The notes under the pieces are model-generated. The model ran no database searches, was not told where the DNA came from, and saw only the letters and a list, made by a program, of their open reading frames with translations. 9,408 bases of DNA from an uncultured bacterium (GTDB taxonomy: Bacteria > Bacteroidota > Bacteroidia > Bacteroidales > Muribaculaceae). The position numbers and the translations under genes are program-made. The stretch covers positions 1-9,408 of the forward strand of contig CAMHGU010000077.1 of the NCBI GenBank assembly GCA_946184715.1. The letters are read 5' to 3'. Below, in pieces: positions 1 through 8,155 of the stretch (its first letter is position 1; every line of letters begins with the position of its first letter).

Positions 1-1727
1 AACTCCTTGATGTTCACGAATCTGTTCCAGGGATATTGCGCCCGATAAAGTTCGGCCGAGCCTTCGGGCACATATAGAGTGGCATTCTGGTAAACCGTAG
101 ACGATGCAAAATCGCTATGCAAAGAGCCATCTGTAGGTGGTTCTGGCCTACGGTAGATAAATTGAGTTAGATATTCGCAATCAAAAGCCCAATTGCCGAT
201 TTTCTCCACCGATGAAGCAATATCGACCGATTCGAGAGCGCTCTCTGCAAAAGCCCAAATGTCTATACAAGTGACCGAGGAGGGGATGATAATGGAGATC
301 AATCCTGTACTGCAAAATGCAGCCATGCTGATGTGGGTTACCGACGAAGGAATTTCAATCGCTTTTAGCTTCTCACATCCTTGAAACGCACGCTTACCTA
401 TAATCTTTACCACTGAGGAAATCTCACTATTGTAGCAGCCACGTATCAGGGTATTGGTGGCTTTGTCCACGAGTGTATTGCTCCCATTTGGGCAGTAATA
501 ATATTCGTTTTCGGGGTCAACGATAATCTCTTCTAATGCGCTACAATCTTTAAAGGCGGCCCCATCCGTTACCTGGTTAATTGCTCCGGGAATCTCTTTA
601 AGCGATTTTCCGATTTTGAGCGACTTGACGCCGGTGCAGTTGTCAAAAGCACTAAGTTCCATATTCTCCACGCCATCGCCTATCGTTATCGACATGGCGG
701 CGGCGCAGTTGCTGAAGGCTTTCTTAGGAATCTCTTTGATGTTGCCGGAGATATTGATTTCACTAAGTCCGGAGGAGGAAAAGCTGGCCTCGGAAATAGC
801 TGTCAGCGATGCGGGCCACGAAATCGAGGATAGGGCTGTGCAGCCGTAGAAAGTCGCCTTGCCTATTATCTCAATAGCTGAGCCCCATTCGATTGATTTA
901 AGGCCGATGCATCCACTGAAAGTATAGTCTCCGGTGGAGGTAAGTCCATCGCCGAGCTTTATCGATTCAAGCCCTGAGCAATAGGCAAAAGCGTGTTCAC
1001 CCATCTCAGTGACGCTGTTGGGGATTACAAGCGATTTCAGCCCTGTGCAATAGCCAAAAGAGTATTCTCCTATCTCAGTGACCGATGCCGGAAAGTTGAT
1101 TGATGATATGCATAAGCACCCCATAAAAGCGTAGTCAGATATTTTCTTAACGGTGGGAGGAATATTTAGGACATCAACCTCTTCACCATTAATCAGTAGC
1201 GTTGCGCCATAGTAGAGAGGGTTGGCCGAATAGCCTTCAATCGAGGGGATAATATATGGCTGAAGCTCAGGACTATACTCAAAAACTTCATTAAAAGTTA
1301 TTCCGCACCAAGCTGCGAGGTCGGTGATATTGACTTTGGCGATAAGTTTGCATTTTTCGAATGCTTCCGACTTAATATAATTCACCGATTTTCCTATCGA
1401 CACTTCGATAAGCCCGGTGCAGTCGGCAAACGCTCTGCGACCGATAAGCTTGACTTCATCGCCTATGGAAGCGGTGACTATATGCTTGTTGCCGATGAAG
1501 GCATTTTCCTCAATTTTGGTCACCTTATATTCGCGGCCGTAAGTCACCACGTCGGGGATTGTCAATTTCCCGTTCCGGTAATATTCACCTTGGCTACTGC
1601 CGAGCCCGGCCACGCTCAACTCACTATTGTCCATAAGCGTGAAGCGAAGCCCTTCGGTCTCAAAGTCGTAGCCATAGGCTGTGATGACCGCCAACGCCAG
1701 CGCCAAAAGCGATAATACTCGTTTCAT
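1..1727 (-). CDS. Secreted BspA-like leucine-rich-repeat (LRR_5) protein, C-terminus beyond left edge
   Basis: The frame is open from ATG at 1727 to the left edge (575 complete codons, positions 3-1727), so the stop lies outside. I translated it codon by codon and found no internal stop. Residues 1-19 form a signal peptide (MKRVLSLLALALAVITAYG) and the mature protein begins YDFETEG, as in many Bacteroidales exported proteins. From about residue 69 to 522 there are roughly 16 repeats of about 23 residues with the pattern I(G)xxAFxxCxxLxxIxIPxS, the treponemal BspA type of leucine-rich repeat. An insert at about 136-191 (DLAAWCGITF ... NPLYYG) recurs in such proteins. The end visible here, VYQNATLYVPEGS then WNRFVNIKE, is the usual close of the repeat domain. 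Members sit on the cell surface or are secreted and are linked to adhesion or protein binding; the ligand is unknown. Its G+C is visibly lower than its neighbours'. Family assignment is firm, function is not. Confidence 0.93.
   Translation of the reverse strand, partial: MKRVLSLLALALAVITAYGYDFETEGLRFTLMDNSELSVAGLGSSQGEYYRNGKLTIPDVVTYGREYKVTKIEENAFIGNKHIVTASIGDEVKLIGRRAFADCTGLIEVSIGKSVNYIKSEAFEKCKLIAKVNITDLAAWCGITFNEVFEYSPELQPYIIPSIEGYSANPLYYGATLLINGEEVDVLNIPPTVKKISDYAFMGCLCISSINFPASVTEIGEYSFGYCTGLKSLVIPNSVTEMGEHAFAYCSGLESIKLGDGLTSTGDYTFSGCIGLKSIEWGSAIEIIGKATFYGCTALSSISWPASLTAISEASFSSSGLSEINISGNIKEIPKKAFSNCAAAMSITIGDGVENMELSAFDNCTGVKSLKIGKSLKEIPGAINQVTDGAAFKDCSALEEIIVDPENEYYYCPNGSNTLVDKATNTLIRGCYNSEISSVVKIIGKRAFQGCEKLKAIEIPSSVTHISMAAFCSTGLISIIIPSSVTCIDIWAFAESALESVDIASSVEKIGNWAFDCEYLTQFIYRRPEPPTDGSLHSDFASSTVYQNATLYVPEGSAELYRAQYPWNRFVNIKE
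965..1082 (-). repeat. Two adjacent 69-bp LRR units similar at DNA level
   Basis: Bases 965-1013 and 1034-1082 lie 69 bp apart and match at 41 of 49 positions by hand count. They encode consecutive repeats (VTEIGEYSFGYCTGL and VTEMGEHAFAYCSGL). The other repeats of the gene are similar mainly as protein, so this pair looks like the youngest duplication or has been kept alike by recombination. Confidence 0.75.
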
Positions 1728-1740
1728 AGCTGTATATGCT

Positions 1741-1761
1741 TAATCGTTAATATAATCGTTA
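1741..1761. repeat. Direct repeat TAATCGTTA, two copies 12 bp apart
   Basis: TAATCGTTA occurs exactly at 1741-1749 and 1753-1761, separated by ATA. It lies in the presumed 5' untranslated region of the LRR gene, 14 bp before its ATG. It could be a regulator site or chance in an A+T-rich leader. Confidence 0.6.
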
Positions 1762-1764
1762 TCT

Positions 1765-1780
1765 CGCGCCTCAATGCGCG
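1765..1780 (-). other. Small G+C hairpin in the LRR-gene leader
   Basis: CGCGC at 1765-1769 and GCGCG at 1776-1780 are inverted around a 6-base loop. In the leader RNA they could form a short stable stem just after the predicted transcription start. The function is unknown and it is too short to be called a terminator. Confidence 0.4.
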
Positions 1781-1795
1781 GATATTTGTACGCGG

Positions 1796-1830
1796 CAAAG
1801 GTAGCGAATAATAATCAAAAGCAAGCAAAA
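1796..1830 (-). promoter_or_regulatory. Bacteroidota-type promoter of the LRR gene
   Basis: On the minus strand, 1803-1796 reads TACCTTTG, an exact match to the Bacteroidota -7 box TAnnTTTG. Upstream there is a TTG at 1824-1822 (18 bp spacer) and a TTTTG at 1830-1826 that could act as the -33 element. The start of transcription would fall near 1789, giving a leader of about 60 nt before the ATG at 1727. No convincing terminator lies between the stop at 1870 and this promoter, so read-through from the upstream cluster is possible. Confidence 0.65.
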
Positions 1831-1869
1831 CCGGTGCGAAAATTACAGGGACTGCTGACTTAAGCCGGA

Positions 1870-2601
1870 TTATTGGGCGCGGCAGTCGATGAGCTTGCGG
1901 AGGTATTGGAGCTGGTCGTGGAGGTAGGGGGAGTGGTGATTGCCACTTTGGCTTAGGCGGAGGAGTATGTCGTAGGCCTTGGCGTATTGATGGTGGCGGA
2001 TGTAGTCGTTGGCGAGCGATTCGCTGAACGACACGTTCTCGGGCGGCTCCGGCTTGGCGGCAGCTGCTGTCTTGGCGGCTTTTGGAGCCTTGGCTCGGGC
2101 GGTATCGCTGTCGGGGTGGCTGTCGATAAATGCGGCGATGAGGGCGTCCTGGTCGCTCTCCGGGGCGGTGGCTACGTCGTCATCGTCGTCGAGGGTGGCG
2201 GCGTAGTCGGGGGCTACGGGGTTGAAGATGAGGCGCTCGAGCACGGCGGCCTCGCGGTCGTGGTCGGCAGTGCTGTAGCGGTCGAGGAAACCCTCGATGG
2301 TGTTCTCGGTGGAGGGGTCGGGAGCTGCCGGCTCCGGCGGGAATTGTGCGGCCAGGGCCTTGGCCTCTTGGTCGATGCGCACGGCGAGGGCACGGCGGTC
2401 GCCGGCGAGCAGGGCGACGCGTGCGGTGAGCTGCCGGCGGTAGTCGGCAGGGAGGTTGGGGTCGCGCTCGAGCAGCAGCGCGGCAGGGGCGATGAAGGCG
2501 GGATATTGCAGCAGCATAGCCTCCACCCATCGGCGCTCGGGCACGAGCGTGGGGTCGTCGAGAAGCTGAAATATCGTGGTACTGAGGGCCGTGGTGTTCA
2601 T
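1870..2601 (-). CDS. TPR-like hypothetical protein downstream of lptE
   Basis: This encodes 243 residues from the ATG at 2601 (MNTTALSTTIF), 7 nt after the lptE stop. A longer reading up to 2814 would run through lptE in another frame and is rejected. There is no signal peptide or membrane segment, so the protein is probably cytoplasmic. The N-terminal part (about 1-85) is helical and Leu/Ala-rich. An acidic run DDDDD lies at 138-142, followed by DQDALIAAFIDSHP (150-163). A low-complexity Ala/Lys/Pro linker covers about 168-188. The C-terminal 50 residues (SLANDYIRHHQYAKAYDIL then LHDQLQYLRKLI) look like a single tetratricopeptide-type helical pair, a tail I recall from proteins in the same place in other Bacteroidales, where secG often follows. 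Here no secG follows. The role is unknown; the position suggests envelope biogenesis, but that is inference. Confidence 0.85.
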   Translation of the reverse strand: MNTTALSTTIFQLLDDPTLVPERRWVEAMLLQYPAFIAPAALLLERDPNLPADYRRQLTARVALLAGDRRALAVRIDQEAKALAAQFPPEPAAPDPSTENTIEGFLDRYSTADHDREAAVLERLIFNPVAPDYAATLDDDDDVATAPESDQDALIAAFIDSHPDSDTARAKAPKAAKTAAAAKPEPPENVSFSESLANDYIRHHQYAKAYDILLRLSQSGNHHSPYLHDQLQYLRKLIDCRAQ

Positions 2602-2608
2602 AGCGGGA

Positions 2609-3128
2609 TTACCAGTTGCCGATAGTGGCGTTGAAGATAAGGGTGCAAAGCTCTTCGCTAATCTCTTCGCAGAGCTGGTCCTGCACATCGACGAGCAGCT
2701 CGGTATTGGGGAAATCGCGGTAGGCCGAGAAAGTCTGGTCCACGTCGTGCCCTTCCTCTTTGTTGTTGATGTACTTGACGTGGACGGTGATGGTGAGGCG
2801 GGTGGCCGAGGCATAGGCGTCTTCGGTCACGGCCTGAGGCGTGAGCTGGTAGCCGGTGATTTCGCCTTCGATGCGGAGGTCGCTTGATGGCGAGTCGATG
2901 ACCTGCAGGCGCGTCTGCCGCTCAATCATATCGAGGAGCTTATTCTCGAAGGTCTGTTGCAGGGGCGGATACACCAGCGCGGCCCTGATGGGGAACTGGC
3001 TGATGGAGATGTTGCTGTAGATGGTGTAGTCGATAGCCGAGCCGTTGAGGGTGTACTTGATGCTGCACCCGGCGGCAACCACCATAGCGGCCACTGCAAG
3101 GCTCCAGGCGATGACGCGGCGGCGTAGT

Positions 3129-3145
<17 letters not shown>
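2609..3145 (-). CDS. lptE: LptE, LPS-assembly outer-membrane lipoprotein
   Basis: This encodes 178 residues from ATG 3145. LptE plugs the LptD barrel in the outer membrane and helps insert lipopolysaccharide into the outer leaflet. Residues 1-27 form a lipoprotein signal: basic RRR, a hydrophobic stretch, then lipobox VAAGC with lipidated Cys27. The mature part follows the Bacteroidales LptE pattern: SIKYTLNGSAIDYT, then ISISQFPIRAALVYPPLQQ, RQTRLQV, GEITGYQLTPQAV, DAYASATRLTITVHVKY, FSAYRDF, DVQDQL and a closing FNATIGNW. The length is typical. The start overlaps the end of the sigma-54 activator gene by 17 nt, which suggests translational coupling. A longer frame up to 3418 runs inside the activator gene and is rejected because the lipoprotein signal fixes the start. 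A partner LptD gene is not in the window. Confidence 0.93.
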
Positions 3146-4330
<1,185 letters not shown>

Positions 4331-4334
<4 letters not shown>

Positions 4335-5194
4335 TTTCCTGATTTTCGGAGGTCGTAGGTGCGGTCGTAGAGGAATTGACCGAGTTGAGCGATGTCGGGG
4401 TGGGCGGCAATCTCATCGGGCATAATGGGCTGCCCTACGGTGGCATGGTAATGGCGGCCGCGGGCGCGCGCCACTTCGGCGGGCAGGCGCAGGGTGCGCA
4501 GCTGCCAGCTCACCACGCCGAGGAAGTTGAACCAGGCGCTGTTGCTGCCGTGGAAGAAGATAGGCACCACGGGCACCTTGAATTGCTGTATCAGGCGAAT
4601 GATTGAGGGCTGCCACGGGCGGTCGCGCAGCTCAAAGTGGTTGTTGAGCTTCGACACGGCGCCGGCCGGGAAGAAGCCCAGGGGCTTGCCTTCGCGTATC
4701 TGCATCATCGCCTGGCGTATGCCTTTGACCGATACGGCCTTCTTGGCCGGGTCGTCGCTGGCAAGGGCATCGACGGCGATGAAGTTGGGTCTCATAGCGG
4801 TGATGTGGTTCAGTATCATATTGACCATCACCTTATAATCGGGATAGCGCGAGCCGAGCAGGTGGATGAGAATGATGCCGTCGAGGGCCCCCATCACGTG
4901 GTTGGACACGGTGACGAAAGGCCGGTCGCCCATTTGGTCGAGTATCTCCTCGTTGTCGACGGTAAGCGTCACTTTGAGGTCCTCAAAGAGCAGGCGGCGG
5001 CAGAATTCCGGCCCGGGGGTGTCGCAGCTGTGGCTATGCAGCTCGTTGATTTTGTCGAGGCTGAGGAATTTCATAGCCCACTTCACGAAGCGTTCTTTAC
5101 CGGCAAGCTGCGGGGCGAGGCGGCATATATCGTCGTAGTTGAGCACATCGGGGTGCACTTCGTAGTCGGTTCCGCGATAGTTTATTATGGCCAT
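4331..5194 (-). CDS. PlsC-like lysophospholipid / hemolysin-type acyltransferase
   Basis: This encodes 287 residues from ATG 5194, 8 nt after the topA stop. The core resembles the glycerolipid acyltransferase fold: a catalytic block SNHVMGALDG at 97-106 with His99 and Asp105, then NFIAVDALA at 137-145, a substrate block GFFPAGAVSK at 173-182, and VPVVPIFFHGSNS further on. The His-Asp spacing is HX5D rather than the textbook HX4D; I recall this spacing (NHPxGGLDG type) in Bacteroidota hemolysin-like acyltransferases, some of which make N-acylated amino-acid lipids. There is no signal peptide and no clear membrane helix, so it is probably a peripheral inner-membrane enzyme that transfers acyl groups from acyl-ACP or acyl-CoA. 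The exact acceptor cannot be told: it could be lysophospholipid, glycine or ornithine lipid. The stop overlaps the activator start by 4 nt. Confidence 0.82.
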
Positions 5195-5202
5195 AGCAGT
5201 GA

Positions 5203-7527
5203 TTATTTTTTAGCGGTGGCGGCGCGGCGGCCACGGCGCGTGGTGGTCTTAGCCGGCGCGGCGTCTTGACGGGCAATGATGTCGCGACACTCCTCGAGGG
5301 TGAGGCTTGCGGCATCGGTACCCTTAGGAATGCGGTAGTTCTTCTTGTTGAAAGTGATGTAGGGGCCGAAGCGTCCGTTGAGCACTTGCAGGGTAGGCTC
5401 TTCGGCAAAGGTGGCGATAATCTTGTTGCGGTCGGCCTCCTCTTTGGCTTTGATGAGGGCGGTAGCCTCGTCGAGGGTGATGGTGAGGGGGTCGTACTCC
5501 TTGGGAATGGAGACATAGCCGCCGGGGTGCTTCACGTAAGGCCCGAAGCGACCCACGGCCACGGTGATGTCGTCGGTGAGGTGACGCGGCAGCTTGAAGA
5601 GCTCGAGGGCCTCGTCGAGGGTGATGTCGAATATCGACTGCGAGGGTTTGAGCGAGGCGAATTGCGGCTTCTGCTCATCGGTGCTGGCACCGAGCTGTGC
5701 CACGGCGCCGAAGCGGCCTATCTTGACCGAGACGGGCTTGCCGGTGGCCGGGTCGGTGCCGAGCACCCGCTCGCCCACCTTGTTGTCGAGGTGCATCGAC
5801 GAGGTGTTCTCCACCGAGGGGTGGAATTTCTTGTAGAATTCGGCTATCTCTTCGTTCCACTGCTCCTTGCCGTCGGCGATGTCGTCGAATTTCTGCTCCA
5901 CGCGGGCGGTGAAGTTGTAGTCGATGATGTCGGGGAAGTAGTCCACGAGGAATTCGTTGACCACTCGGCCGGTGTCGGTGGGAATGAGCTTGCCTTTCTC
6001 GGCGCCTACGGTTTCGGAGAGTTTCTTCGCGGTAATTTTGCCGTTGGCGAGGGTGAGCTGGTCGTAGCTGCGCTTGGAGCCTTTGCTCTCGCCTTTCTCC
6101 ACGTATTGGCGTGCGATGATGGTGGAGATGGTGGGGGCGTAGGTCGAGGGGCGGCCTATGCCGAGCTCCTCCATCTTTCGCACGAGGCTTGCTTCGCTGT
6201 AGCGCGGCGGCTGCTGGGTGAAGCGCAGGGTGGCCTGGATATTCTCGGTGGTGAGCTGCTGGCCGGCGGTGAGGGCGGGCAGCAGGTGGATATCGTCGGC
6301 GGGAGCGTCGTCGCTCGACTCCACGTAGAGGTGGAGGAAGCCGTCGAATTTCACCATCTCGCCCGCAGCGGTGAAGTGCTCCGCGCGGCTGCTGATGTCG
6401 ATGGTGGCGGTGGTGCGCTCGAGGATGGCGTCGCTCATCTGCGATGCCACGGTGCGCTTCCATATCAGGTCGTAGAGGCGTCGCTCCTGGGCGGTGGCGC
6501 CGGCTTCGCGGCGGCTGATGTAGGTGGGGCGAATGGCCTCGTGGGCCTCTTGCGCGCCTTTCGACTTGGTGTGGTAACGGCGGGTGCGCACGTAGCTCTT
6601 GCCCATCTCGGCCTCGATCTGCTTGCTGATGTCGGCAATGGCGAGGGTGGAGAGGTTGAGCGAGTCGGTACGCATATAGGTGATGTGGCCGGCTTCGTAG
6701 AGTCGCTGGGCCACCTGCATCGTCTGCGCTACGCTCATTCCGAGCTTGCGGTTGGCCTCCTGCTGGAGGGTGGAGGTGGTGAAGGGAGGCGCGGGCGAGC
6801 GCTTCACCTCTTTCACAGTGATGTCACTGATGGCAAAGGAAGCGCCGATGCAGTCGTTGAGCAGCTGCCGAGCCTCATCGGCTGTGTGCAGGCGTCGCGA
6901 CAGCTCGGCGTTGATTTGCTCGCCGTCGGCCGTGAGCAGCACGGCGGTGACGCGGTAGTAGGCCTCGCTCTTGAACTCCTCAATCTCCTTCTCGCGGTCC
7001 ACGATGAGGCGCACGGCCACGCTCTGCACGCGACCGGCCGAGAGCCCGGGCTTAATCTTGCGCCACAGCACCGGCGAAAGCTCGAAGCCCACGATGCGGT
7101 CGAGCACACGGCGCGCCTGCTGAGCATCGACAAGGTTGATGTCGATTTCGCGAGGATTCTCGATGGCGCGCAGGATAGCCGGCTTGGTGATTTCGTGGAA
7201 TACGATGCGGCGGGTGCGAGCCGGCTCGAGGTTGAGCACCTTGCTCAGATGCCACGAGATGGCTTCTCCCTCGCGGTCCTCATCCGATGCGAGCCACACG
7301 GTATCGGCCGTCTTGGCGCTCTTGCGCAAGCTCTCCACTATGTGGCGCTTATCGTCGGGAATCTCATAGATAGGCTCGAAGCCGTGCTCTATGTCGATGC
7401 TGAAACGCTTGGTGTTGAGGTCGCGCACGTGTCCCTGGCTCGACATCACCTTGTAGTCATCGCCCAGAAATTTCTCTATTGTCTTGGCCTTGGCAGGGCT
7501 CTCTACTATTACTAAGTTCTTTTGCAT
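5203..7527 (-). CDS. topA: DNA topoisomerase I (type IA, omega protein)
   Basis: This encodes 774 residues. The enzyme relaxes negative supercoils by passing one strand through a tyrosine-linked nick. The TOPRIM domain starts at once: VIVESPAKAKTIEKFL with catalytic Glu9, and ASDEDREGE giving the metal ligands Asp82, Asp84 and Glu86. GLSAGRVQS follows at about 161-169. The active-site block ITYMRTDS has Tyr284 and Arg286. The C-terminal third has no Cys4 zinc fingers but repeated topoisomerase C-terminal units marked by GRFGAVAQLG, GRFGPYVKHPGG and GRFGPYITFNKK, then a basic tail (TTTRRGRRAATAKK). This is the usual Bacteroidota build and length. I chose ATG 7527 because AAGGAG lies 8 nt before it; the in-frame GTG at 7536 would start directly on that site. 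It is the first gene of the minus-strand cluster. Confidence 0.97.
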   Translation of the reverse strand: MQKNLVIVESPAKAKTIEKFLGDDYKVMSSQGHVRDLNTKRFSIDIEHGFEPIYEIPDDKRHIVESLRKSAKTADTVWLASDEDREGEAISWHLSKVLNLEPARTRRIVFHEITKPAILRAIENPREIDINLVDAQQARRVLDRIVGFELSPVLWRKIKPGLSAGRVQSVAVRLIVDREKEIEEFKSEAYYRVTAVLLTADGEQINAELSRRLHTADEARQLLNDCIGASFAISDITVKEVKRSPAPPFTTSTLQQEANRKLGMSVAQTMQVAQRLYEAGHITYMRTDSLNLSTLAIADISKQIEAEMGKSYVRTRRYHTKSKGAQEAHEAIRPTYISRREAGATAQERRLYDLIWKRTVASQMSDAILERTTATIDISSRAEHFTAAGEMVKFDGFLHLYVESSDDAPADDIHLLPALTAGQQLTTENIQATLRFTQQPPRYSEASLVRKMEELGIGRPSTYAPTISTIIARQYVEKGESKGSKRSYDQLTLANGKITAKKLSETVGAEKGKLIPTDTGRVVNEFLVDYFPDIIDYNFTARVEQKFDDIADGKEQWNEEIAEFYKKFHPSVENTSSMHLDNKVGERVLGTDPATGKPVSVKIGRFGAVAQLGASTDEQKPQFASLKPSQSIFDITLDEALELFKLPRHLTDDITVAVGRFGPYVKHPGGYVSIPKEYDPLTITLDEATALIKAKEEADRNKIIATFAEEPTLQVLNGRFGPYITFNKKNYRIPKGTDAASLTLEECRDIIARQDAAPAKTTTRRGRRAATAKK

Positions 7528-7535
7528 TTGCGTCA

Positions 7536-7541
7536 CTCCTT
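7536..7541 (-). promoter_or_regulatory. Shine-Dalgarno site of topA
   Basis: The minus strand reads AAGGAG 8 nt before ATG 7527. Most other genes in this window lack such a site, as is common in Bacteroidota. It decides the topA start in favour of ATG over the GTG at 7536. Confidence 0.75.
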
Positions 7542-7551
7542 ATTAATAAGG
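7538..7551. repeat. Perfect 14-bp palindrome overlapping the topA ribosome binding site
   Basis: CCTTATTAATAAGG is identical to its reverse complement. It sits in the topA leader and its last four bases are part of the Shine-Dalgarno AAGGAG. As RNA it could fold as CCUUA-UUAA-UAAGG and cover the site; as DNA it could be an operator for a dimeric regulator. Confidence 0.65.
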
Positions 7552-7567
7552 TTATGTAAATCGAGCG

Positions 7568-7575
7568 CAAAATTA
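7568..7575 (-). promoter_or_regulatory. -7 box of the topA cluster promoter
   Basis: The minus strand reads TAATTTTG, an exact TAnnTTTG. Transcription would start near 7560, leaving about 33 nt of leader that contains the palindrome and the ribosome binding site. No clear TTTG is seen at the usual -33 distance, so upstream recognition is weak or differs. Confidence 0.6.
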
Positions 7576-7686
7576 GTAAATATTCACTGATGCGGCACGC
7601 TTTTCAGTAAAATTTCTGCCTAAAACGCCCTGTGAAGCCCGTAGGCGGCCTGCCGCGCCGAAATTTTGCAAAAAGCGCCCGAAAAG

Positions 7687-7717
7687 TTGGAAAGCGGGCG
7701 AAATTGCGCTATCTTCG
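7687..7717 (+). promoter_or_regulatory. Promoter of folK and the lipoprotein genes
   Basis: TTG at 7687-7689, a 20-bp spacer and TATCTTCG at 7710-7717 match the Bacteroidota -33/-7 pattern, with one base different from TAnnTTTG. The end of the -7 box is only 8 nt before the folK ATG, so the message would have almost no leader. An inverted repeat CGCCCG (7676-7681) / CGGGCG (7695-7700) flanks the TTG and could be an operator. Confidence 0.6.
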
Positions 7718-7725
7718 TGGCTGAA

Positions 7726-8148
7726 ATGCTATGCTATCTCAACATAGGGAGCAACCTGGGCGACCGCCGCGCCAACCTCGAGGCGGCGATAGCGGCCATA
7801 GAGCGCGACTTCGGCACCACGGCGCGCCGTAGCGATGTGGTGGAGAGCGCGCCGTGGGGCTACGCCTCGGCCCATCGCTTTCTCAACATCGGCATTGCCA
7901 TCGAGGTTGATGCCGAGCCGCTGGAGCTTCTGTCGCGGCTTCAGGCCATAGAGAAGCGCCTCGGCAGCGGCGCGCATCGCAACGCCGACGGCTCCTATGC
8001 CGACCGCCTTGTGGATATCGACATTATGGACATCGACGGCTACAGCTGCGACACCGAGCGGCTTACCGTGCCGCACCGGCATCTTTACGACCGCGAATTT
8101 TTCCTACAACCATATAATCAACTCAAATCTTCACAATCAAACCATTGA
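7726..8148 (+). CDS. folK: FolK, 6-hydroxymethyl-7,8-dihydropterin pyrophosphokinase, short C-terminus
   Basis: This encodes 140 residues from ATG 7726. The enzyme moves pyrophosphate from ATP to 6-hydroxymethyl-dihydropterin in cytoplasmic folate synthesis. Motifs: YLNIGSNLGDRRANL at 4-18, SAPWGYASAHRFLN at 41-54, then LGSGAHRNADGSYADRLVDI at 79-98 with the magnesium-binding Asp97 and Asp99 (E. coli Asp95/Asp97), and LTVPHRHLYDREFFLQP at 113-129. After FFLQP, relatives usually continue with an EIAP-type block and about 20-30 more residues. Here only 11 A+T-rich codons (YNQLKSSQSNH) remain before the stop, so the C-terminus seems lost or replaced. A longer start at 7666 would cross the promoter and is rejected because family members begin just before YLxxGSN. 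The gap to the next gene is 7 nt. Confidence 0.92.
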   Translation: MLCYLNIGSNLGDRRANLEAAIAAIERDFGTTARRSDVVESAPWGYASAHRFLNIGIAIEVDAEPLELLSRLQAIEKRLGSGAHRNADGSYADRLVDIDIMDIDGYSCDTERLTVPHRHLYDREFFLQPYNQLKSSQSNH

Positions 8149-8155
8149 CCTAATT

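Noticed and set aside
193..1715. Short plus-strand open frames at 193-384, 616-849 and 1482-1715
   Set aside because: All lie opposite the continuous LRR frame, which has a signal peptide and regular 23-residue repeats.
1728..1869. Terminator after the minus-strand cluster
   Set aside because: I looked for a G+C stem followed by T residues after the stop at 1870 and found no convincing one.
1987..2625. Plus-strand open frame opposite the TPR-like gene
   Set aside because: It is a Gly/Val-rich mirror frame with no motif. The minus frame fits the cluster spacing and has a recognisable C-terminal tail.
5266..7515. Very long plus-strand open frame (749 codons) opposite topA
   Set aside because: It is the antisense of a certain topA gene in G+C-rich DNA. 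Its product is a run of Gly/Val/Glu/Leu/His-rich text with no motif, typical of a mirror frame.
7528..7536. GTG start for topA at 7536
   Set aside because: It would begin directly on AAGGAG with no spacing. ATG 7527 has an 8-nt spacing, and Glu9 then matches E. coli numbering.
7664..7673. Palindrome TTTTGCAAAA in the topA-folK spacer
   Set aside because: It is a perfect 10-bp match but such A+T-rich short palindromes are common by chance, and it overlaps neither promoter box.
7666..7725. Upstream ATG at 7666 extending FolK by 20 residues
   Set aside because: The added residues cross the -33/-7 promoter and do not belong to the family, which begins just before YLxxGSN.
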